From Hyphomicrobium sp. (GTDB lineage Bacteria > Pseudomonadota > Alphaproteobacteria > Rhizobiales > Hyphomicrobiaceae): a stretch of 64,000 bases of DNA. Position 1 is the stretch's first letter. Each line of letters begins with the position of its first letter. Positions 30,061-40,170 of this stretch are shown in pieces. Below the pieces are notes generated by a model. The model was not told the DNA's origin, did not search any database, and worked only from the letters and a program-made list of their open reading frames with translations. Both the position numbers and the translations under genes were made by a program. Where the stretch lies: contig JALHMJ010000003.1 of assembly GCA_022844105.1 (NCBI GenBank), forward strand, positions 141,887 to 205,886, in the 5' to 3' direction.

Positions 30061-30534
30061 TTACCGCAGGCTTAAATCCGCGATACCGGCCGAAACGTTG
30101 AGCCCGGTCTGGCCCTGCACGCTGAGCGGTTGCAGGCTGACGGTGTTCTTCGATCCGCCGACCAGGATTTTGGTACCGACGCCAACCCCGATCGAAGCAT
30201 CCGCATTGGCGCCAACGTAGTTGCCAACCAGCGCTCGCGGCGTCATCTCGTTGGAGCTTGAAAAAACGGCCCACACGATCGTAACGGACGTTGTGAAACC
30301 CAGATCGACCCCGATTTTTGTTACGGTTCCCTTGTAGGTTTCCGATGGCCCCTTGACCGGCTTGAAGACGCAGTCAAACGATTTTTGCGATCCGACAATG
30401 AGGCCGACGCCTGCCCCGCCCTTGCATGTCAGCGTCCCGGCCTGACCCTGTGCGGCCAATGCCGGGGTTGCGGCGGCGAGCACCAAGCTGCAACCAGCCA
30501 TAGAGGCAGCAAAAATAGAACGAACAACCGTCAT
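30061..30534 (-). CDS. DUF992 family exported protein
   Basis: A 157-residue protein with a signal peptide (MTVVRSIFAASMAGCSLVLAAATPALA). The mature part starts with GTLTCKGGAGVGLIVGSQKSFDCVF, whose two cysteines could form a disulfide, and continues with the glycine-rich beta segments of DUF992. It is presumably periplasmic or outer-membrane associated; function is unknown. The ATG at 30534 follows GGGGGC and gives the signal peptide, unlike the longer frame to 30576. Confidence 0.88.
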   Translation of the reverse strand: MTVVRSIFAASMAGCSLVLAAATPALAAQGQAGTLTCKGGAGVGLIVGSQKSFDCVFKPVKGPSETYKGTVTKIGVDLGFTTSVTIVWAVFSSSNEMTPRALVGNYVGANADASIGVGVGTKILVGGSKNTVSLQPLSVQGQTGLNVSAGIADLSLR

Positions 30535-30719
30535 GGAATATAGCCCCCATTTGCGCGGCACCGACCGCGAGATCAACCCTGATGATCCGACCCCACAGAG
30601 TCAACGGTCATCCAACATCTTTGCTGTCGCGGCCTTGTCGCAGCGTTCGGATCGGTTTGATTTCTGACCTGCGGCCGTGGATGTTGAGCCCACTAAGTGA
30701 TTGTGATTCGGAGGCATTC

Positions 30720-30995
30720 ATGCAGCGGTCCGGTAAAATCGCCGGCTACACTTCAGTCAGCGCGGCCTGTTTTTGTGGCGCGATGGGTGTATCGGTTTGG
30801 GCGCCAGCGTCGGCGGCGGCCGTGCTGCTGATCCTGTCGCTCATTTTGCATGAGCCGATCTACGCGCGCTACGAACGGTCGCAGCAGGTGATGGCGCAGT
30901 CCAGATTGCTGGCTGGCAGCATTGTCAACGCCACTGTGACGGCGGCGGTAGCATACGGGGCGGGCTCTATGATCGCACGGGCTTGGGCCCTGTAG
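30720..30995 (+). CDS. Small two-helix membrane protein
   Basis: A 91-residue protein with two hydrophobic helices (about 10-42 and 64-85) separated by the charged loop HEPIYARYERSQQ. GGAGG lies 5 nt before the ATG. It ends 3 nt from the end of murA, which is convergent. I do not recognise a named family. The coding sequence is supported by the ribosome-binding site and its protein-like sequence. Confidence 0.7.
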   Translation: MQRSGKIAGYTSVSAACFCGAMGVSVWAPASAAAVLLILSLILHEPIYARYERSQQVMAQSRLLAGSIVNATVTAAVAYGAGSMIARAWAL

Positions 30996-30998
30996 GGC

Positions 30999-32288
30999 TC
31001 AGGCCGATGCCAGCCGTTCGATATTGGCCCCGCATCGCGACAGCTTTTCTTCCAGTCGCTCAAAGCCACGGTCAAGGTGATAGACGCGGTTGACCAGCGT
31101 TTCGCCCTCCGCCATCAGCCCCGCGATGACCAGGGACACGGATGCGCGAAGATCGGTGGCCATCACCGGCGCCCCACGCAAATGCTTGACGCCCTTGATG
31201 GTCGCCGTATCGCCGTGCAGTTGAATATCCGCGCCGAGCCGCGCCAATTCCTGCACGTGCATGAACCGATTTTCAAAGATCGTCTCGCGGATCACGCTGG
31301 TTCCGCGCGCACGTGTCATCAGGGCCATCAACTGAGCCTGGAGATCGGTTGGAAATCCTGGGAAGGGCTGTGTTTCCAACGTCACCGGCTCGATGTCCCC
31401 GCCGTTGCGCGTAATGCGGATGCCGGTCGTTGTCGGCGTCACCGACGTTCCCGTCGCCGCCAGCACTTCGAGTGCATTCTGCAGAAGTTCATATTTCGTG
31501 CCTTCAAGCACGACATCGCCGCCGGTCGCCGCGACAACCATCGCGAAAGTCCCGGTTTCGATCCGATCGGGCAGCACAGTGTGAATGGCGCCATCGAGCC
31601 GATCGCGACCCTGAATGCGCAGTGTTGATGTTCCAATTCCTTCGATGAGTACGCCCATCTTGACGAGCAGCGCCGCCACGTCACCGACTTCCGGCTCCCG
31701 TGCCGCGTTCTCGATCACTGTCTCGCCCTTGGCCAGTGCGGCGGCCAGAAGAACGTTGTGCGTGGCGCCAACCGAAACCTTCGGAAAGATGATGTGCGCG
31801 CCGTGCAGACCTTTCGGCGCCTTGGCCAGGACATAGCCGCCATCGATTTCGATTTGCGCGCCAAGCGCCTTGAGGCCGGTCAGATGCAGATCGACGGGAC
31901 GGGTGCCAATCGCGCACCCGCCGGGCAGTGAGATTTTCGCCTGGCGCATGCGGGCCAGGATTGGTCCCAGCACCCAGAAACTCGCCCGCATCCGCGATAC
32001 CATCTCGTAGGGCGCGGTGGTGTCGACGATATCGCGCGCGGTGAGATGGAAGGTCTCCCCCTGCAAGTTGGGCGACGACCGCTTACCGTCCACCGCAAGG
32101 TCGGCCCCGTGGTTGCGCAAAATGCGAGCCAGAAGGTTCACATCCGCGAGGTTGGGCACATTCTTCAACGTCACGCGATCCGACGTCAGCAGGCTCGCGA
32201 TCATCAAAGGAAGTGCGGCGTTCTTGGCCCCCGAAATTGGGATCGTGCCGTTAAGCGTACCGCCGCCGATGATTTTGATGCGATCCAT
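30999..32288 (-). CDS. murA: UDP-N-acetylglucosamine 1-carboxyvinyltransferase
   Basis: MurA transfers enolpyruvate from PEP to UDP-GlcNAc, the first committed step of peptidoglycan synthesis. The protein has the usual 429 residues, opens [29 protein letters not shown] and has the loop [15 protein letters not shown], whose Cys is the residue alkylated by fosfomycin in sensitive bacteria. The RASFWVLGP segment and the C-terminal [13 protein letters not shown] are also typical. In relatives murA adjoins the DUF2948-hisD cluster; here a helicase and a DUF992 gene lie between them. Confidence 0.98.
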   Translation of the reverse strand: MDRIKIIGGGTLNGTIPISGAKNAALPLMIASLLTSDRVTLKNVPNLADVNLLARILRNHGADLAVDGKRSSPNLQGETFHLTARDIVDTTAPYEMVSRMRASFWVLGPILARMRQAKISLPGGCAIGTRPVDLHLTGLKALGAQIEIDGGYVLAKAPKGLHGAHIIFPKVSVGATHNVLLAAALAKGETVIENAAREPEVGDVAALLVKMGVLIEGIGTSTLRIQGRDRLDGAIHTVLPDRIETGTFAMVVAATGGDVVLEGTKYELLQNALEVLAATGTSVTPTTTGIRITRNGGDIEPVTLETQPFPGFPTDLQAQLMALMTRARGTSVIRETIFENRFMHVQELARLGADIQLHGDTATIKGVKHLRGAPVMATDLRASVSLVIAGLMAEGETLVNRVYHLDRGFERLEEKLSRCGANIERLASA

Positions 32289-32439
32289 GAACCTGATGTC
32301 TCTTGATGAGCGCGGTGTGTGGGCTATCGCGCCCGTGCGATCGCTGGGCGGCGAATCGATAAAGAACGGCCCGGTGATTATGCGTTGGACTACCCGTCCA
32401 GCAAGGGCCCGGGGCTAAGCTTGGCCGACGAACCCGTCC

Positions 32440-32607
32440 TTAATCCCGCGGCTTTGATTTTGCCCCGTTAGCTGGGGGACACGGCAGTGCCGCACGGGCT
32501 TTATCCTTTCGTTTCTGCAGATTAGCGCGCAACTGAGCGGCAAGACGTTCACTGCGAACGGCGGCCGCGGATTTCGAGCTTCTGGTCTGTTCGTCCGGGC
32601 TCTTCAT
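32440..32607 (-). CDS. Short basic protein, 55 residues
   Basis: A short reading frame beginning MKSPDEQTRSSKSAAAVRSE and continuing RLAAQLRANLQKRKDKARA. The middle forms an amphipathic basic helix; the ends are polar and probably disordered. Small proteins with an R-x-x-RLA-x-x-LR-x-NL-x-(K/R)RK core are common in Hyphomicrobiales, often near murA, which supports this as a real gene. That recognition is from memory. It lies 151 nt upstream of murA on the same strand. Function is unknown; nucleic-acid binding is possible given the charge. Confidence 0.7.
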   Translation of the reverse strand: MKSPDEQTRSSKSAAAVRSERLAAQLRANLQKRKDKARAALPCPPANGAKSKPRD

Positions 32608-32666
32608 GGTTCACCACCGATAATGATGACATCGGCGCCGCTTCTAGCACGCAACCCTTTCGCGCG

Positions 32667-33188
32667 TCAGCTTTCCCCTCCGGCCGACGACCGGGTCAGC
32701 ACCAGCGTCAAACCGACCAGGGACGTGTTGTGGAACTGGATTTCGACGATCTGGCGGTTGTCTTTGACGATGACATCCATGTTCGCGTCGAGATCGGCTC
32801 CCTTGACCTTGACGAGAAGCCCATGCTCCGTGGTCTTGCCCTGCAACTCCCCCTTGAGATTGTAAATCTCTTCCGACCATTCCCCGGTTAAAACGCCATC
32901 TTTTTCGATCAGCTGGCTTTTCAGCTCGATTTTGCCGCTCGGTGAGGCGCAACGGATCGTCTGTTTGAGGGCCGGCCCGTCGGTTGCCGCGAAATAGGTC
33001 GCCCGGCATGTGACCGTCTCGGCTTTGCCGTCCTTGAACCCCAGCCGCCCTTGTCCCGTCCATCGTCCCGGAAGACTGGCCATCGCTCCCGACAGCATCG
33101 CGGGCGTCGCGTCCGTCGCCAAGGCCGGCGTGAACGCCGATCCCCCAAAGGTCACCATCAAGAAGAATGAGAGAAGGAGGCGGGCCAT
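32667..33188 (-). CDS. Exported protein of unknown function
   Basis: A 173-residue protein with signal peptide MARLLLSFFLMVTFGGSAFTPALA. The mature part opens with ASLPGRWTGQGRLGF and continues as alternating beta strands (ETVTCRATYF, LKQTIRCASPSGKIELKSQLI, TGEWSEEIYNLKGELQGKTTEHGLL), suggesting a small beta barrel of the lipocalin or START-like size. I do not recognise a named domain. The two cysteines may pair. The ATG at 33188 gives the signal peptide; the longer frame is antisense to hisS. Confidence 0.75.
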   Translation of the reverse strand: MARLLLSFFLMVTFGGSAFTPALATDATPAMLSGAMASLPGRWTGQGRLGFKDGKAETVTCRATYFAATDGPALKQTIRCASPSGKIELKSQLIEKDGVLTGEWSEEIYNLKGELQGKTTEHGLLVKVKGADLDANMDVIVKDNRQIVEIQFHNTSLVGLTLVLTRSSAGGES

Positions 33189-33425
33189 GAGTCGGGTCTC
33201 GCTGCGGCTATTTTCGATTCTAGCATTTAGAGATCGGCCATATTCACGGGCTGTGCAACCAAGTCGGATCGCAATTGCGCCCGAGCGTTGTCGGCAAAGC
33301 ACGCCGTGGGTCAGCGATGGTCGCGTCAGGTCGTCAATAATCGGAGGAGGTTTGCGCCCCGTCGTCGATCCGTTATAACGCCCACCATCAGGCGTAGATC
33401 GCGCTGCTACAACCCATTCGATTTC

Positions 33426-34931
33426 ATGGCCAAAACCGAAGACGACAAGTCTGCGCCGCTCCGACCGGTGCCGAGGCTCCCCAAGGGCTTTCGCGACATC
33501 GGCGCGGCTGAACTGCGCGAGCAGCAGGCGATGCTGGCGACGATCCGTGACGTTTATGAGCGCTACGGCTTCGAGCCGCTCGAAACGCCGGCCATCGAAT
33601 ACACCGACGTGCTGGGCAAGTTTCTGCCTGATCAGGATCGTCCCAACGAAGGCGTGTTCTCGTTTCAGGATGAAGATGAGCAGTGGCTGTCGCTGCGATA
33701 CGATCTGACCGCGCCACTCGCGCGCTTCGTGGCGGAAAACTTCGACAAGCTGCCCAAGCCCTTCCGTCGCTACGCGACCGGCAGCGTCTACCGCAATGAA
33801 AAACCCGGCCCCGGCCGCTTCCGTCAGTTCACGCAATTTGATGCCGATACGGTCGGCGCGGAGAGCATCGCGGCAGACGCCGAAATGTGCATGCTCGCCG
33901 CCGACACGCTCGAAGCGCTGGGCATCGCCCGCGGCGACTACGTCATCAAGGTCAACAATCGCAAAGTTCTTGATGGCGTGCTGGAACTCGCCGGTATCGA
34001 TGTAGCGTCGCCCGATGATGCCGCGCGGCGGCTGACGGTTCTCCGCGCAATGGACAAGTTCGACAAATTCGGCGCGGACGGCGTTGCTCTGCTCCTAGGC
34101 AAGGGCCGCAAGGATGAGAGTGGAGATTTCACGCCCGGCGCCAATCTCGTGGGCGATGCTATCTCCAAGATCACTGGGTTTCTATCTGCAGCACAGGGCG
34201 ATCGCGACAGTGCAATCTCACGTGTTTTGCCAACAATCGCTGGCAATGAGCGCGCAGCCGGTGGCATGGAGGAGTTGCGCCAGATGAGCGACATGGTCCG
34301 CGCGGCAGGTTACGGTCCCGACCGGATCGCGTTTGACACATCCGTCGTTCGCGGCCTCGAATATTACACCGGCCCGGTCTTCGAAGCCGAACTTACCTTC
34401 CAAGTCAAAAACGACGACGGCCAGATCGTCCGCTTCGGCTCGGTCGGCGGCGGTGGACGCTATGACGATCTCATCGCCTGCTTTACCGGCCAGAAGGTCC
34501 CCGCGACGGGCTTCTCCATCGGCGTCTCAAGGCTGCAGGCGGCCCTCGCATCTCTCGGCAAAAAATCCGCGGCTAGGCTCGGTCCCGTCGTCGTGCTGGT
34601 CATGGATAAGGGCGAGGTCGCCGCTTACCAGAAAATCACACAGACATTGCGCGCAGCCGGCATTCGAGCCGAAATGTACCTCGGCTCGGCCGGCATGAAA
34701 GCTCAGATGAAATACGCCGACAAGCGCGGCAGCCCGCTCGTCGTAATCCAGGGCAGCGACGAACGCGCCAAAGGCGAAGTGACGCTGAAAGACCTGATCG
34801 AGGGCGCCAAGGCCGCCGCCGCGATCAAGGATAATAAGGAATGGAAAGAGGCGCGCCCCGCGCAGGTCTCTATTCAAGAAAACGAACTCGTCTCCAAAGT
34901 GCGTGACATGCTCGCGCGCCACGAGGCGTAA
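33426..34931 (+). CDS. hisS: Histidyl-tRNA synthetase
   Basis: A class II synthetase of 501 residues. Motif 2 reads [23 protein letters not shown], HisA-1 [15 protein letters not shown] and HisA-2 [10 protein letters not shown]. The E. coli F-R-H-E-R-P segment is Y-R-N-E-K-P here, and the downstream region differs, matching the divergent alphaproteobacterial HisRS that charges tRNA-His lacking the usual extra G-1. A C-terminal anticodon-binding domain begins near 400. It heads hisS-hisZ-hisG with an 11-nt gap to hisZ. The ATG at 33426 begins [21 protein letters not shown], as in relatives. Confidence 0.97.
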   Translation: MAKTEDDKSAPLRPVPRLPKGFRDIGAAELREQQAMLATIRDVYERYGFEPLETPAIEYTDVLGKFLPDQDRPNEGVFSFQDEDEQWLSLRYDLTAPLARFVAENFDKLPKPFRRYATGSVYRNEKPGPGRFRQFTQFDADTVGAESIAADAEMCMLAADTLEALGIARGDYVIKVNNRKVLDGVLELAGIDVASPDDAARRLTVLRAMDKFDKFGADGVALLLGKGRKDESGDFTPGANLVGDAISKITGFLSAAQGDRDSAISRVLPTIAGNERAAGGMEELRQMSDMVRAAGYGPDRIAFDTSVVRGLEYYTGPVFEAELTFQVKNDDGQIVRFGSVGGGGRYDDLIACFTGQKVPATGFSIGVSRLQAALASLGKKSAARLGPVVVLVMDKGEVAAYQKITQTLRAAGIRAEMYLGSAGMKAQMKYADKRGSPLVVIQGSDERAKGEVTLKDLIEGAKAAAAIKDNKEWKEARPAQVSIQENELVSKVRDMLARHEA

Positions 34932-34942
34932 AGCGAGTTGAG

Positions 34943-36121
34943 ATGGCCGCCGAAACGGCACGCAAATTCGAAGCGCTGGAAGCTCAGGCCCAGAAGATCA
35001 TGCAGGTCTTCATCCAGGCCGGGCACGAAGCCGTGTCGCCCGCCATCATTCAGCCGGCCGGCGTTTTCCTCGACGTCATCGGTGAAAGCCTGCGCGCCCG
35101 CACGTACGTTTTTACAGACCCCGATGGCGCGGAACTGTGCCTGCGCCCCGATCTCACCGTGCCGACATGCCGGCTGCATATCGAACGCAACGGCGATGCG
35201 CCCGCTGAAGCGCGCTATTGCTACAACGGCACCGCGTTCCGCTTCCAGCCGGTCGGTGCCGGCAGCGCGCATCCGCGCGAGTTCCGCCAGTCCGGCATCG
35301 AAAATATCGGCGCCAGCGACCGCGAGATCGCCGACGCGCAAACAGTCGCGACCATTATCGAAGCGCTGCGCGCTGCGGGCCTCGCAGACTTCAAGCTGCG
35401 CATCGGCGACCTCGGTCTCTTTCGCGCGCTGATCAAGGCGATCGAAATGCCGGACCGCTGGCGGCAGCTCTTGACGCATCTCTTCTGGCGGCCGGATGCA
35501 TTCCGCGCCGAACTGCATCGGCTGGCCCGGCCGGCGGATGAGAATTTCAAAACAATGGCCGCTGAATTGCGCCAGGGCATCGACCCGACAGATGTCGTGC
35601 GCTCCGAACGCGCCGTCGTCGACTATCTCAGCGCCAACGGCATCGAAGCGATCGGAACCCGCACCGTCACCGAAGTCGCCATCAATCTGATGTGGCGGCT
35701 CGCCGATGCCAAGTCCGCCCCGCTGTCACCGGCGACGGTGGCGCTGATCGAGCGCTATCTGGCGATTGCCGGCCCGGCCGAAGCTGCCGGCGCCGGCATC
35801 AAGGACATGCTGCGCGAGCGTGGCGCGGCCATGTCCTCGGCGATCAACGCTTATCATCGCCGCCTGCAGCTCATGGCCAAGCTCGGCGTAAACATCGGCC
35901 AAGTGGAATTCTGCGCGGAATTCGGGCGTCAGCTGGAATACTACACCGGCTTCGTTTTCGAAATCGTCTCTCCGGTCCTCGGCCCCGCAAGCCCGTTAGC
36001 CGGTGGCGGCCGCTATGATGATCTGATGCGCGCGGCAGGTTCCAACAGTGATGTACCGGCCGTGGGCGCAGCAATTCACACCGAACGCCTGCTCAGCGTC
36101 GTGCAGGGAGACGGAGCATGA
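34943..36121 (+). CDS. hisZ: ATP phosphoribosyltransferase regulatory subunit
   Basis: HisZ is a catalytically dead paralogue of histidyl-tRNA synthetase that activates short-form HisG and gives it histidine feedback. The 392-residue protein keeps the class II core ([40 protein letters not shown], and [11 protein letters not shown] with GGGRYDDLM) but lacks the anticodon-binding domain of HisS. It overlaps hisG by 4 bp (ATGA), fitting balanced synthesis of the two subunits. Confidence 0.96.
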   Translation: MAAETARKFEALEAQAQKIMQVFIQAGHEAVSPAIIQPAGVFLDVIGESLRARTYVFTDPDGAELCLRPDLTVPTCRLHIERNGDAPAEARYCYNGTAFRFQPVGAGSAHPREFRQSGIENIGASDREIADAQTVATIIEALRAAGLADFKLRIGDLGLFRALIKAIEMPDRWRQLLTHLFWRPDAFRAELHRLARPADENFKTMAAELRQGIDPTDVVRSERAVVDYLSANGIEAIGTRTVTEVAINLMWRLADAKSAPLSPATVALIERYLAIAGPAEAAGAGIKDMLRERGAAMSSAINAYHRRLQLMAKLGVNIGQVEFCAEFGRQLEYYTGFVFEIVSPVLGPASPLAGGGRYDDLMRAAGSNSDVPAVGAAIHTERLLSVVQGDGA

Positions 36122-36816
36122 CGGACAAGCTCATTCTCGCCGTGCCGTCCAAGGGCCGGTTGATGGACCAGACGATCGAACAGTTCGCGTCCGCAGGCCT
36201 GACGTTGCGCAAGACGGGCAACGAACGCGGCTATCGCGGCGAAATCGCTGAATTGGACGCTATCGACGTCGCCTTCATTTCAGCACCTGAGATCGCCTGG
36301 TATCTACAGACAGGCCGCGCCCACATGGGAGTGACCGGCGAAGATTTAATCCGCGAGCAAATCACCGACGCTGATCAGCGCGTCCGCCTTCTAAAATCGC
36401 TCGGTTTCGGTCAGGCCGATGTGATCGTTGCCGTGCCAGACTATTGGATCGACGTTCGCAACATGTCCGACCTCGACGAGATCTCCGCCGCATTTCGCCG
36501 CGAACATGGTCGCTGGTTTCGTGTCGCGACGAAGTACATCAACACGACCCGCCGTTTCTTTGCCGAGAAGGGTGTGATCGACTATCGCATCATCGAAAGC
36601 CTCGGCGCGACGGAGGGTGCACCTGCTGCCGGCACGGCCGACCTCATCGTCGACATCACCTCGACGGGCGCGACGCTCGCGGCCAACGGACTGCGCATCC
36701 TCGACGACGGCGTCATCCTGAAATCGGAAGCAAAACTCGTTGCCTCCAAAACGGCCGATTGGTCGCCCGCCGCGCGGCAGGCCGAAACGTCAATTATACG
36801 GGCCTTCGGTCTCTAG
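36118..36816 (+). CDS. hisG: ATP phosphoribosyltransferase, short form
   Basis: HisG joins ATP to PRPP, the first step of histidine synthesis. At 232 residues it is the short form, without the C-terminal regulatory domain, and so depends on HisZ. Typical elements are [17 protein letters not shown] at the start and the PRPP-binding [19 protein letters not shown] near 182. It is the last gene of hisS-hisZ-hisG. A convergent FAD oxidase gene follows 38 nt downstream. Confidence 0.97.
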   Translation: MTDKLILAVPSKGRLMDQTIEQFASAGLTLRKTGNERGYRGEIAELDAIDVAFISAPEIAWYLQTGRAHMGVTGEDLIREQITDADQRVRLLKSLGFGQADVIVAVPDYWIDVRNMSDLDEISAAFRREHGRWFRVATKYINTTRRFFAEKGVIDYRIIESLGATEGAPAAGTADLIVDITSTGATLAANGLRILDDGVILKSEAKLVASKTADWSPAARQAETSIIRAFGL

Positions 36817-36854
36817 AGCGCACGGCGCAAAGAGCGTGGGTTTGCGAACGCGGT

Positions 36855-38129
36855 CTAGAGCCTGTCCTTGATGCGATAGTAGAGCATGCCGAGTGCGAGC
36901 ATCTGGTTGCCGGCCCAGCGGCCGACCGGAAGCTGCCAGTGGCGGATGCTGTCAAACAGGTCCAAACGCTCCGTCGTTCCACAGATCGCGTCCGCCACGA
37001 TATCGCCCGCAATGTGGGTGGCGTTGACGCCGTGTCCGCAATAACCCTGCATGTAGTACAGGTTCGGCTCCAGGCGGCCGATCGCGGGGACGCGATTGAG
37101 CACAATACCGATCCGGCCCGACCACGTGTAGTCGACCGATGTGTCCTCAAGCTGCGGGAAGATCTCGACGAGCCGGTCCTTCATCGTCGCTGTGATGTCG
37201 CTCGGATCGCGGTTCGAGTAATTGCAGCGCCCGCCAAATAGCATCCGCCGATCGCCCGACATCCGGAAATAATCGAGGACCAGATTGCTGTCGCAAATGG
37301 CCAGATCGCGCGGGTTGATGGATCGCGCGAGATTGTCGCTCAAGGGTTCGGTCGCAATGATGTAGCTCCCGGTGGGAAACTGTAGGCCCCACAGTCGGCC
37401 CCGCTCGAACTGATGCGAGGTATCCCCGCCGAGCACGATGCTGTCCGCTTCGACCCGGCCCCTTGCTGTCCGCGCGAACGGCTTTGCGCCGCCTTTCATT
37501 TCGAGAACCGTCGTATCTTCGTAGATCTCGACACCGAGCGACGTTGCGGCGCGCGCTTCGCCCAGGCACAGATTAAGCGGATGGAGATGACCGCTCTTGC
37601 GATCGATGATTCCGCCGTGATAGAGGCCCGTGTCGAGCACCTCGCGGAACTCGTCTTTCTCCACCAGTTCGTGGTGGTCGCCCTCGCCGTCTTTGACCCG
37701 ATCGTCGTAATAGGCGCGGATCTTGTCCATGTGCTTTGGCCGGGCGGCGGCTTCCATCCAGCCGTCCTTCCAGTCGCAATCAATGCCGTACTTGGCAATA
37801 CGCTCCTTGATGATGTCGTGCCCGCGATAACGGATATCGCGCACGAGCTTGGCACCGGCCGCACCCAGTTGCCGCACGATTTCTTCTTCGCCGCTGATGC
37901 CGGCGATACATTGGCCGCCGTTGCGGCCCGAAGATCCCCAGCCGACACGGTTGGCCTCGAGCACAACGACCCGCCGGCCCCTTTCGGCCAGGGACAGCGC
38001 CGTCGCGATCCCCGAAAAGCCGCCGCCGACGACACACACGTCGGCCTTCACCGTGCCTTCGAGCGACGGGTGGCGGGTCGTGTCATTGGCGGTCGCGGCG
38101 TAATACGAGGTCGTGTGGGGTTCGGCCAT
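36855..38129 (-). CDS. puuB: FAD-dependent oxidoreductase, PuuB-like
   Basis: A 424-residue flavoprotein of the DAO family. The dinucleotide-binding motif VCVVGGGFSGIATALSLAERG lies near residue 30, followed by VLEANRVGWGSSGRNGGQC, a segment characteristic of gamma-glutamylputrescine oxidase PuuB and close relatives. The C-terminal QGYCGHGVNATHIAGDIVADAI contacts FAD. PuuB oxidises gamma-glutamylputrescine to the aldehyde, giving H2O2. Agmatinase, a putrescine-type transporter and a PuuA-like ligase nearby fit this role. A TGTGATCACA palindrome lies 33 nt before the ATG at 38129. The precise substrate is inferred. Confidence 0.82.
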   Translation of the reverse strand: MAEPHTTSYYAATANDTTRHPSLEGTVKADVCVVGGGFSGIATALSLAERGRRVVVLEANRVGWGSSGRNGGQCIAGISGEEEIVRQLGAAGAKLVRDIRYRGHDIIKERIAKYGIDCDWKDGWMEAAARPKHMDKIRAYYDDRVKDGEGDHHELVEKDEFREVLDTGLYHGGIIDRKSGHLHPLNLCLGEARAATSLGVEIYEDTTVLEMKGGAKPFARTARGRVEADSIVLGGDTSHQFERGRLWGLQFPTGSYIIATEPLSDNLARSINPRDLAICDSNLVLDYFRMSGDRRMLFGGRCNYSNRDPSDITATMKDRLVEIFPQLEDTSVDYTWSGRIGIVLNRVPAIGRLEPNLYYMQGYCGHGVNATHIAGDIVADAICGTTERLDLFDSIRHWQLPVGRWAGNQMLALGMLYYRIKDRL

Positions 38130-38161
38130 GAAACGGGTTCCGGAAAGCAAAGGACAACTTT

Positions 38162-38171
38162 TGTGATCACA
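38162..38171. promoter_or_regulatory. Palindromic operator, puuB-like promoter
   Basis: TGTGATCACA, extended as T-TGTGATCACA-T. It is one of four identical 10-bp palindromes in the polyamine locus, 33 nt upstream of the PuuB-like start. Probably the site of the GntR-family regulator at 43725. Confidence 0.7.
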
Positions 38172-38248
38172 TTTTGCCAACCTGTCAACGCAACCGGTTC
38201 CTCCAAATAGGGCGCATCTTGACCGGTCAGCGAATTGGTGATGTGATG

Positions 38249-38258
38249 TGTGATCACA
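38249..38258. promoter_or_regulatory. Palindromic operator, agmatinase promoter
   Basis: TGTGATCACA 75 nt upstream of the agmatinase ATG, preceded by a partial repeat of the half-site (GTGATGTGA). With the site at 38162 it forms a divergent operator region with centres 87 bp apart. Confidence 0.7.
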
Positions 38259-38332
38259 AATTGGCAGGACAGCCCGGCGCCAGGAAAGGTTGCGCTGAGA
38301 GGCCCGTCACCGATTAAACCCGGAGGCGGAAG

Positions 38333-39325
38333 ATGTCTGACCAAAATTTCACGCGCATTTTATCAAAGGCGACCCAGCCCCTCGTTGGCGATCAAGCGTT
38401 CCGCAGTGGCGACGCCCGCATGCGTTGGCCCGAGATGTCGTATGGCGGTGCGCTCAGTTTTCTCCGCCGCCCCTATTCACGCGATCTGACGGCAGCCAAA
38501 GCGGTCGTCTGCGGCGTGCCCTATGATGGGGCAACGAGCAATCGCCCCGGCGCCCGTCTCGGCCCGCGCGCCATCCGCGCCGCTTCTGCCGAGCTTGGCT
38601 CCTGCGACAGCTTTCCCTACGGCGGCAATCCGTTCGATGTCCTGCCCACGATCGATTGGGGCGATCTTTACATCGAGCCGCAGGTATCGCATCTCGTCGC
38701 CGCTGGCATCGAGGCGGACGCACGCGGCATCATTTCAGGCGGGGCAAAGTTGCTCGCACTGGGCGGTGATCATTTCATCAGCCTGCCGCTGCTGGAAGCC
38801 CACGCCAGGCAGCACGGACCATTGGCGCTCATTCAGTTCGACGCCCACTCCGATACTTGGCCTGACGACGGACAGCGCAACGACCACGGCACAATGTTTC
38901 TGCGCGCCGCACGATCCGGCATTATCGATCCCGCTCGCTCCATTCACATTGGCATTCGCTCGCACAATCCGGACGCCCATGGCATCGAAATCATGACCGC
39001 ACCCGCTGTGCATCGCTCGGGCATCGATGCAACGATCGCCGCAATCCGCCGCCGCGTCGGTCATGCGAAGGCCTACCTTACATTTGACGTCGATGTGCTC
39101 GATCCAGCTTACGCACCGGGCACGGGCACTCCCGTCGCCGGCGGCCTCGCATCTTGGCAAGCGCTCGAAATTCTGCGTGGCCTTGCCGATCTCAATATCG
39201 TTGGCGCCGACGTCGTGGAGGTTGCGCCACCTTATGATCACGCAGAGATCACGGCGCTCGCGGCCGCAACCGTGGCCCACGACATCCTCTGCCTCTGGGC
39301 ACACAGGGAACGCGCCGCAGCGTGA
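38333..39325 (+). CDS. speB: Agmatinase-family ureohydrolase
   Basis: A 330-residue manganese enzyme of the arginase/agmatinase family. The three ligand motifs are present: LGGDHFIS, QFDAHSD and FDVDVLDPAYAPGTGTP. Agmatinase releases urea from agmatine to give putrescine; guanidinobutyrase and related guanidine hydrolases share these motifs, so the substrate is assigned by context (putrescine-type transporter and Puu-like genes). GGAGG lies 9 nt before the ATG. It is divergent from the PuuB-like gene, with two operator palindromes between. Confidence 0.88.
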   Translation: MSDQNFTRILSKATQPLVGDQAFRSGDARMRWPEMSYGGALSFLRRPYSRDLTAAKAVVCGVPYDGATSNRPGARLGPRAIRAASAELGSCDSFPYGGNPFDVLPTIDWGDLYIEPQVSHLVAAGIEADARGIISGGAKLLALGGDHFISLPLLEAHARQHGPLALIQFDAHSDTWPDDGQRNDHGTMFLRAARSGIIDPARSIHIGIRSHNPDAHGIEIMTAPAVHRSGIDATIAAIRRRVGHAKAYLTFDVDVLDPAYAPGTGTPVAGGLASWQALEILRGLADLNIVGADVVEVAPPYDHAEITALAAATVAHDILCLWAHRERAAA

Positions 39326-39345
39326 GCAGCGCCCGCGTCAGACCT

Positions 39346-40170
39346 TTACTTGGCGCCGGCATCCACGGCGCGCCGTTCTTTCTCGGCGCGCGTGCTCTGC
39401 ATCCTTGTCATGTAGGACGCGATCAACACGCCCACGGTGACGAATGCAATCATGATGGTCGAAATCGCATTGATCTCGGGCGTCACGCCAAGGCGAACCT
39501 GCGAATAGATTTTCATCGGCAACGTCGTGGCTGATGGGCCGGTGGTGAAGCTAGCAATCACGAGATCGTCGAGCGACAGTGTGAATGCCAACAGCCATGC
39601 CGACACAACCGACGGCGCGATGATGGGCAGCGTGACCTGGAAAAACGTGGCCACCGGCGACGCTCCAAGATCCATGGCCGCTTCTTCGACCGACTGGTCG
39701 AAGTCCGTAAGCCGCGCCTGCACGACAACGGCGGCAAAGCACATGGTGAACGTCGCGTGCGCCAGAACGATCGTCCAGAAACCGCGATCGAAGTTGATGG
39801 CAACGAAGAGGAGCAGCAGCGACAGGCCCGTGATCACTTCCGGCATGACGAGCGGCGCAAAGATCATCCCTGAGAACAGCGTCCGCCCGCGGAAGCGGCC
39901 CATGCGCACGAGCACCAGCGCCGCCATCGTCCCCAGTACCGTCGCCATGGAAGCCGAAATGAAGGCCACGCGCAGCGTGGTCCAGGCGGCATCCATCAAC
40001 TGCTCGTTTTGGAGCAGACCGGCGTACCACTTTGTCGAGAAACCACCCCACACGGTCACGAGTTTTGATTCGTTGAAGGAGTAGATGACGAGGATCAGGA
40101 TCGGGATGTAGAGGAACGCGAACCCGAACACGATCGCCGTGACATTGAACCAGCTGAAACGGCTTTTCAT
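39346..40170 (-). CDS. potI: Polyamine ABC transporter permease, PotI type
   Basis: A 274-residue inner-membrane permease with six predicted helices and the EAA loop VEEAAMDLGASPVATFFQVTLPIIAPSV that docks the ATPase. It matches PotI/PotC of putrescine/spermidine importers. The ATG at 40170 overlaps the potH stop by 4 bp. It is last in potF-potG-potH-potI on the minus strand and convergent with agmatinase, 20 nt away. Confidence 0.92.
   Translation of the reverse strand: MKSRFSWFNVTAIVFGFAFLYIPILILVIYSFNESKLVTVWGGFSTKWYAGLLQNEQLMDAAWTTLRVAFISASMATVLGTMAALVLVRMGRFRGRTLFSGMIFAPLVMPEVITGLSLLLLFVAINFDRGFWTIVLAHATFTMCFAAVVVQARLTDFDQSVEEAAMDLGASPVATFFQVTLPIIAPSVVSAWLLAFTLSLDDLVIASFTTGPSATTLPMKIYSQVRLGVTPEINAISTIMIAFVTVGVLIASYMTRMQSTRAEKERRAVDAGAK

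Noticed and set aside
33189-33425. Upstream extension of hisS to 33288
   Set aside because: The extra 46 residues are arginine-rich and not conserved in style; ATG at 33426 begins the family-like [21 protein letters not shown].
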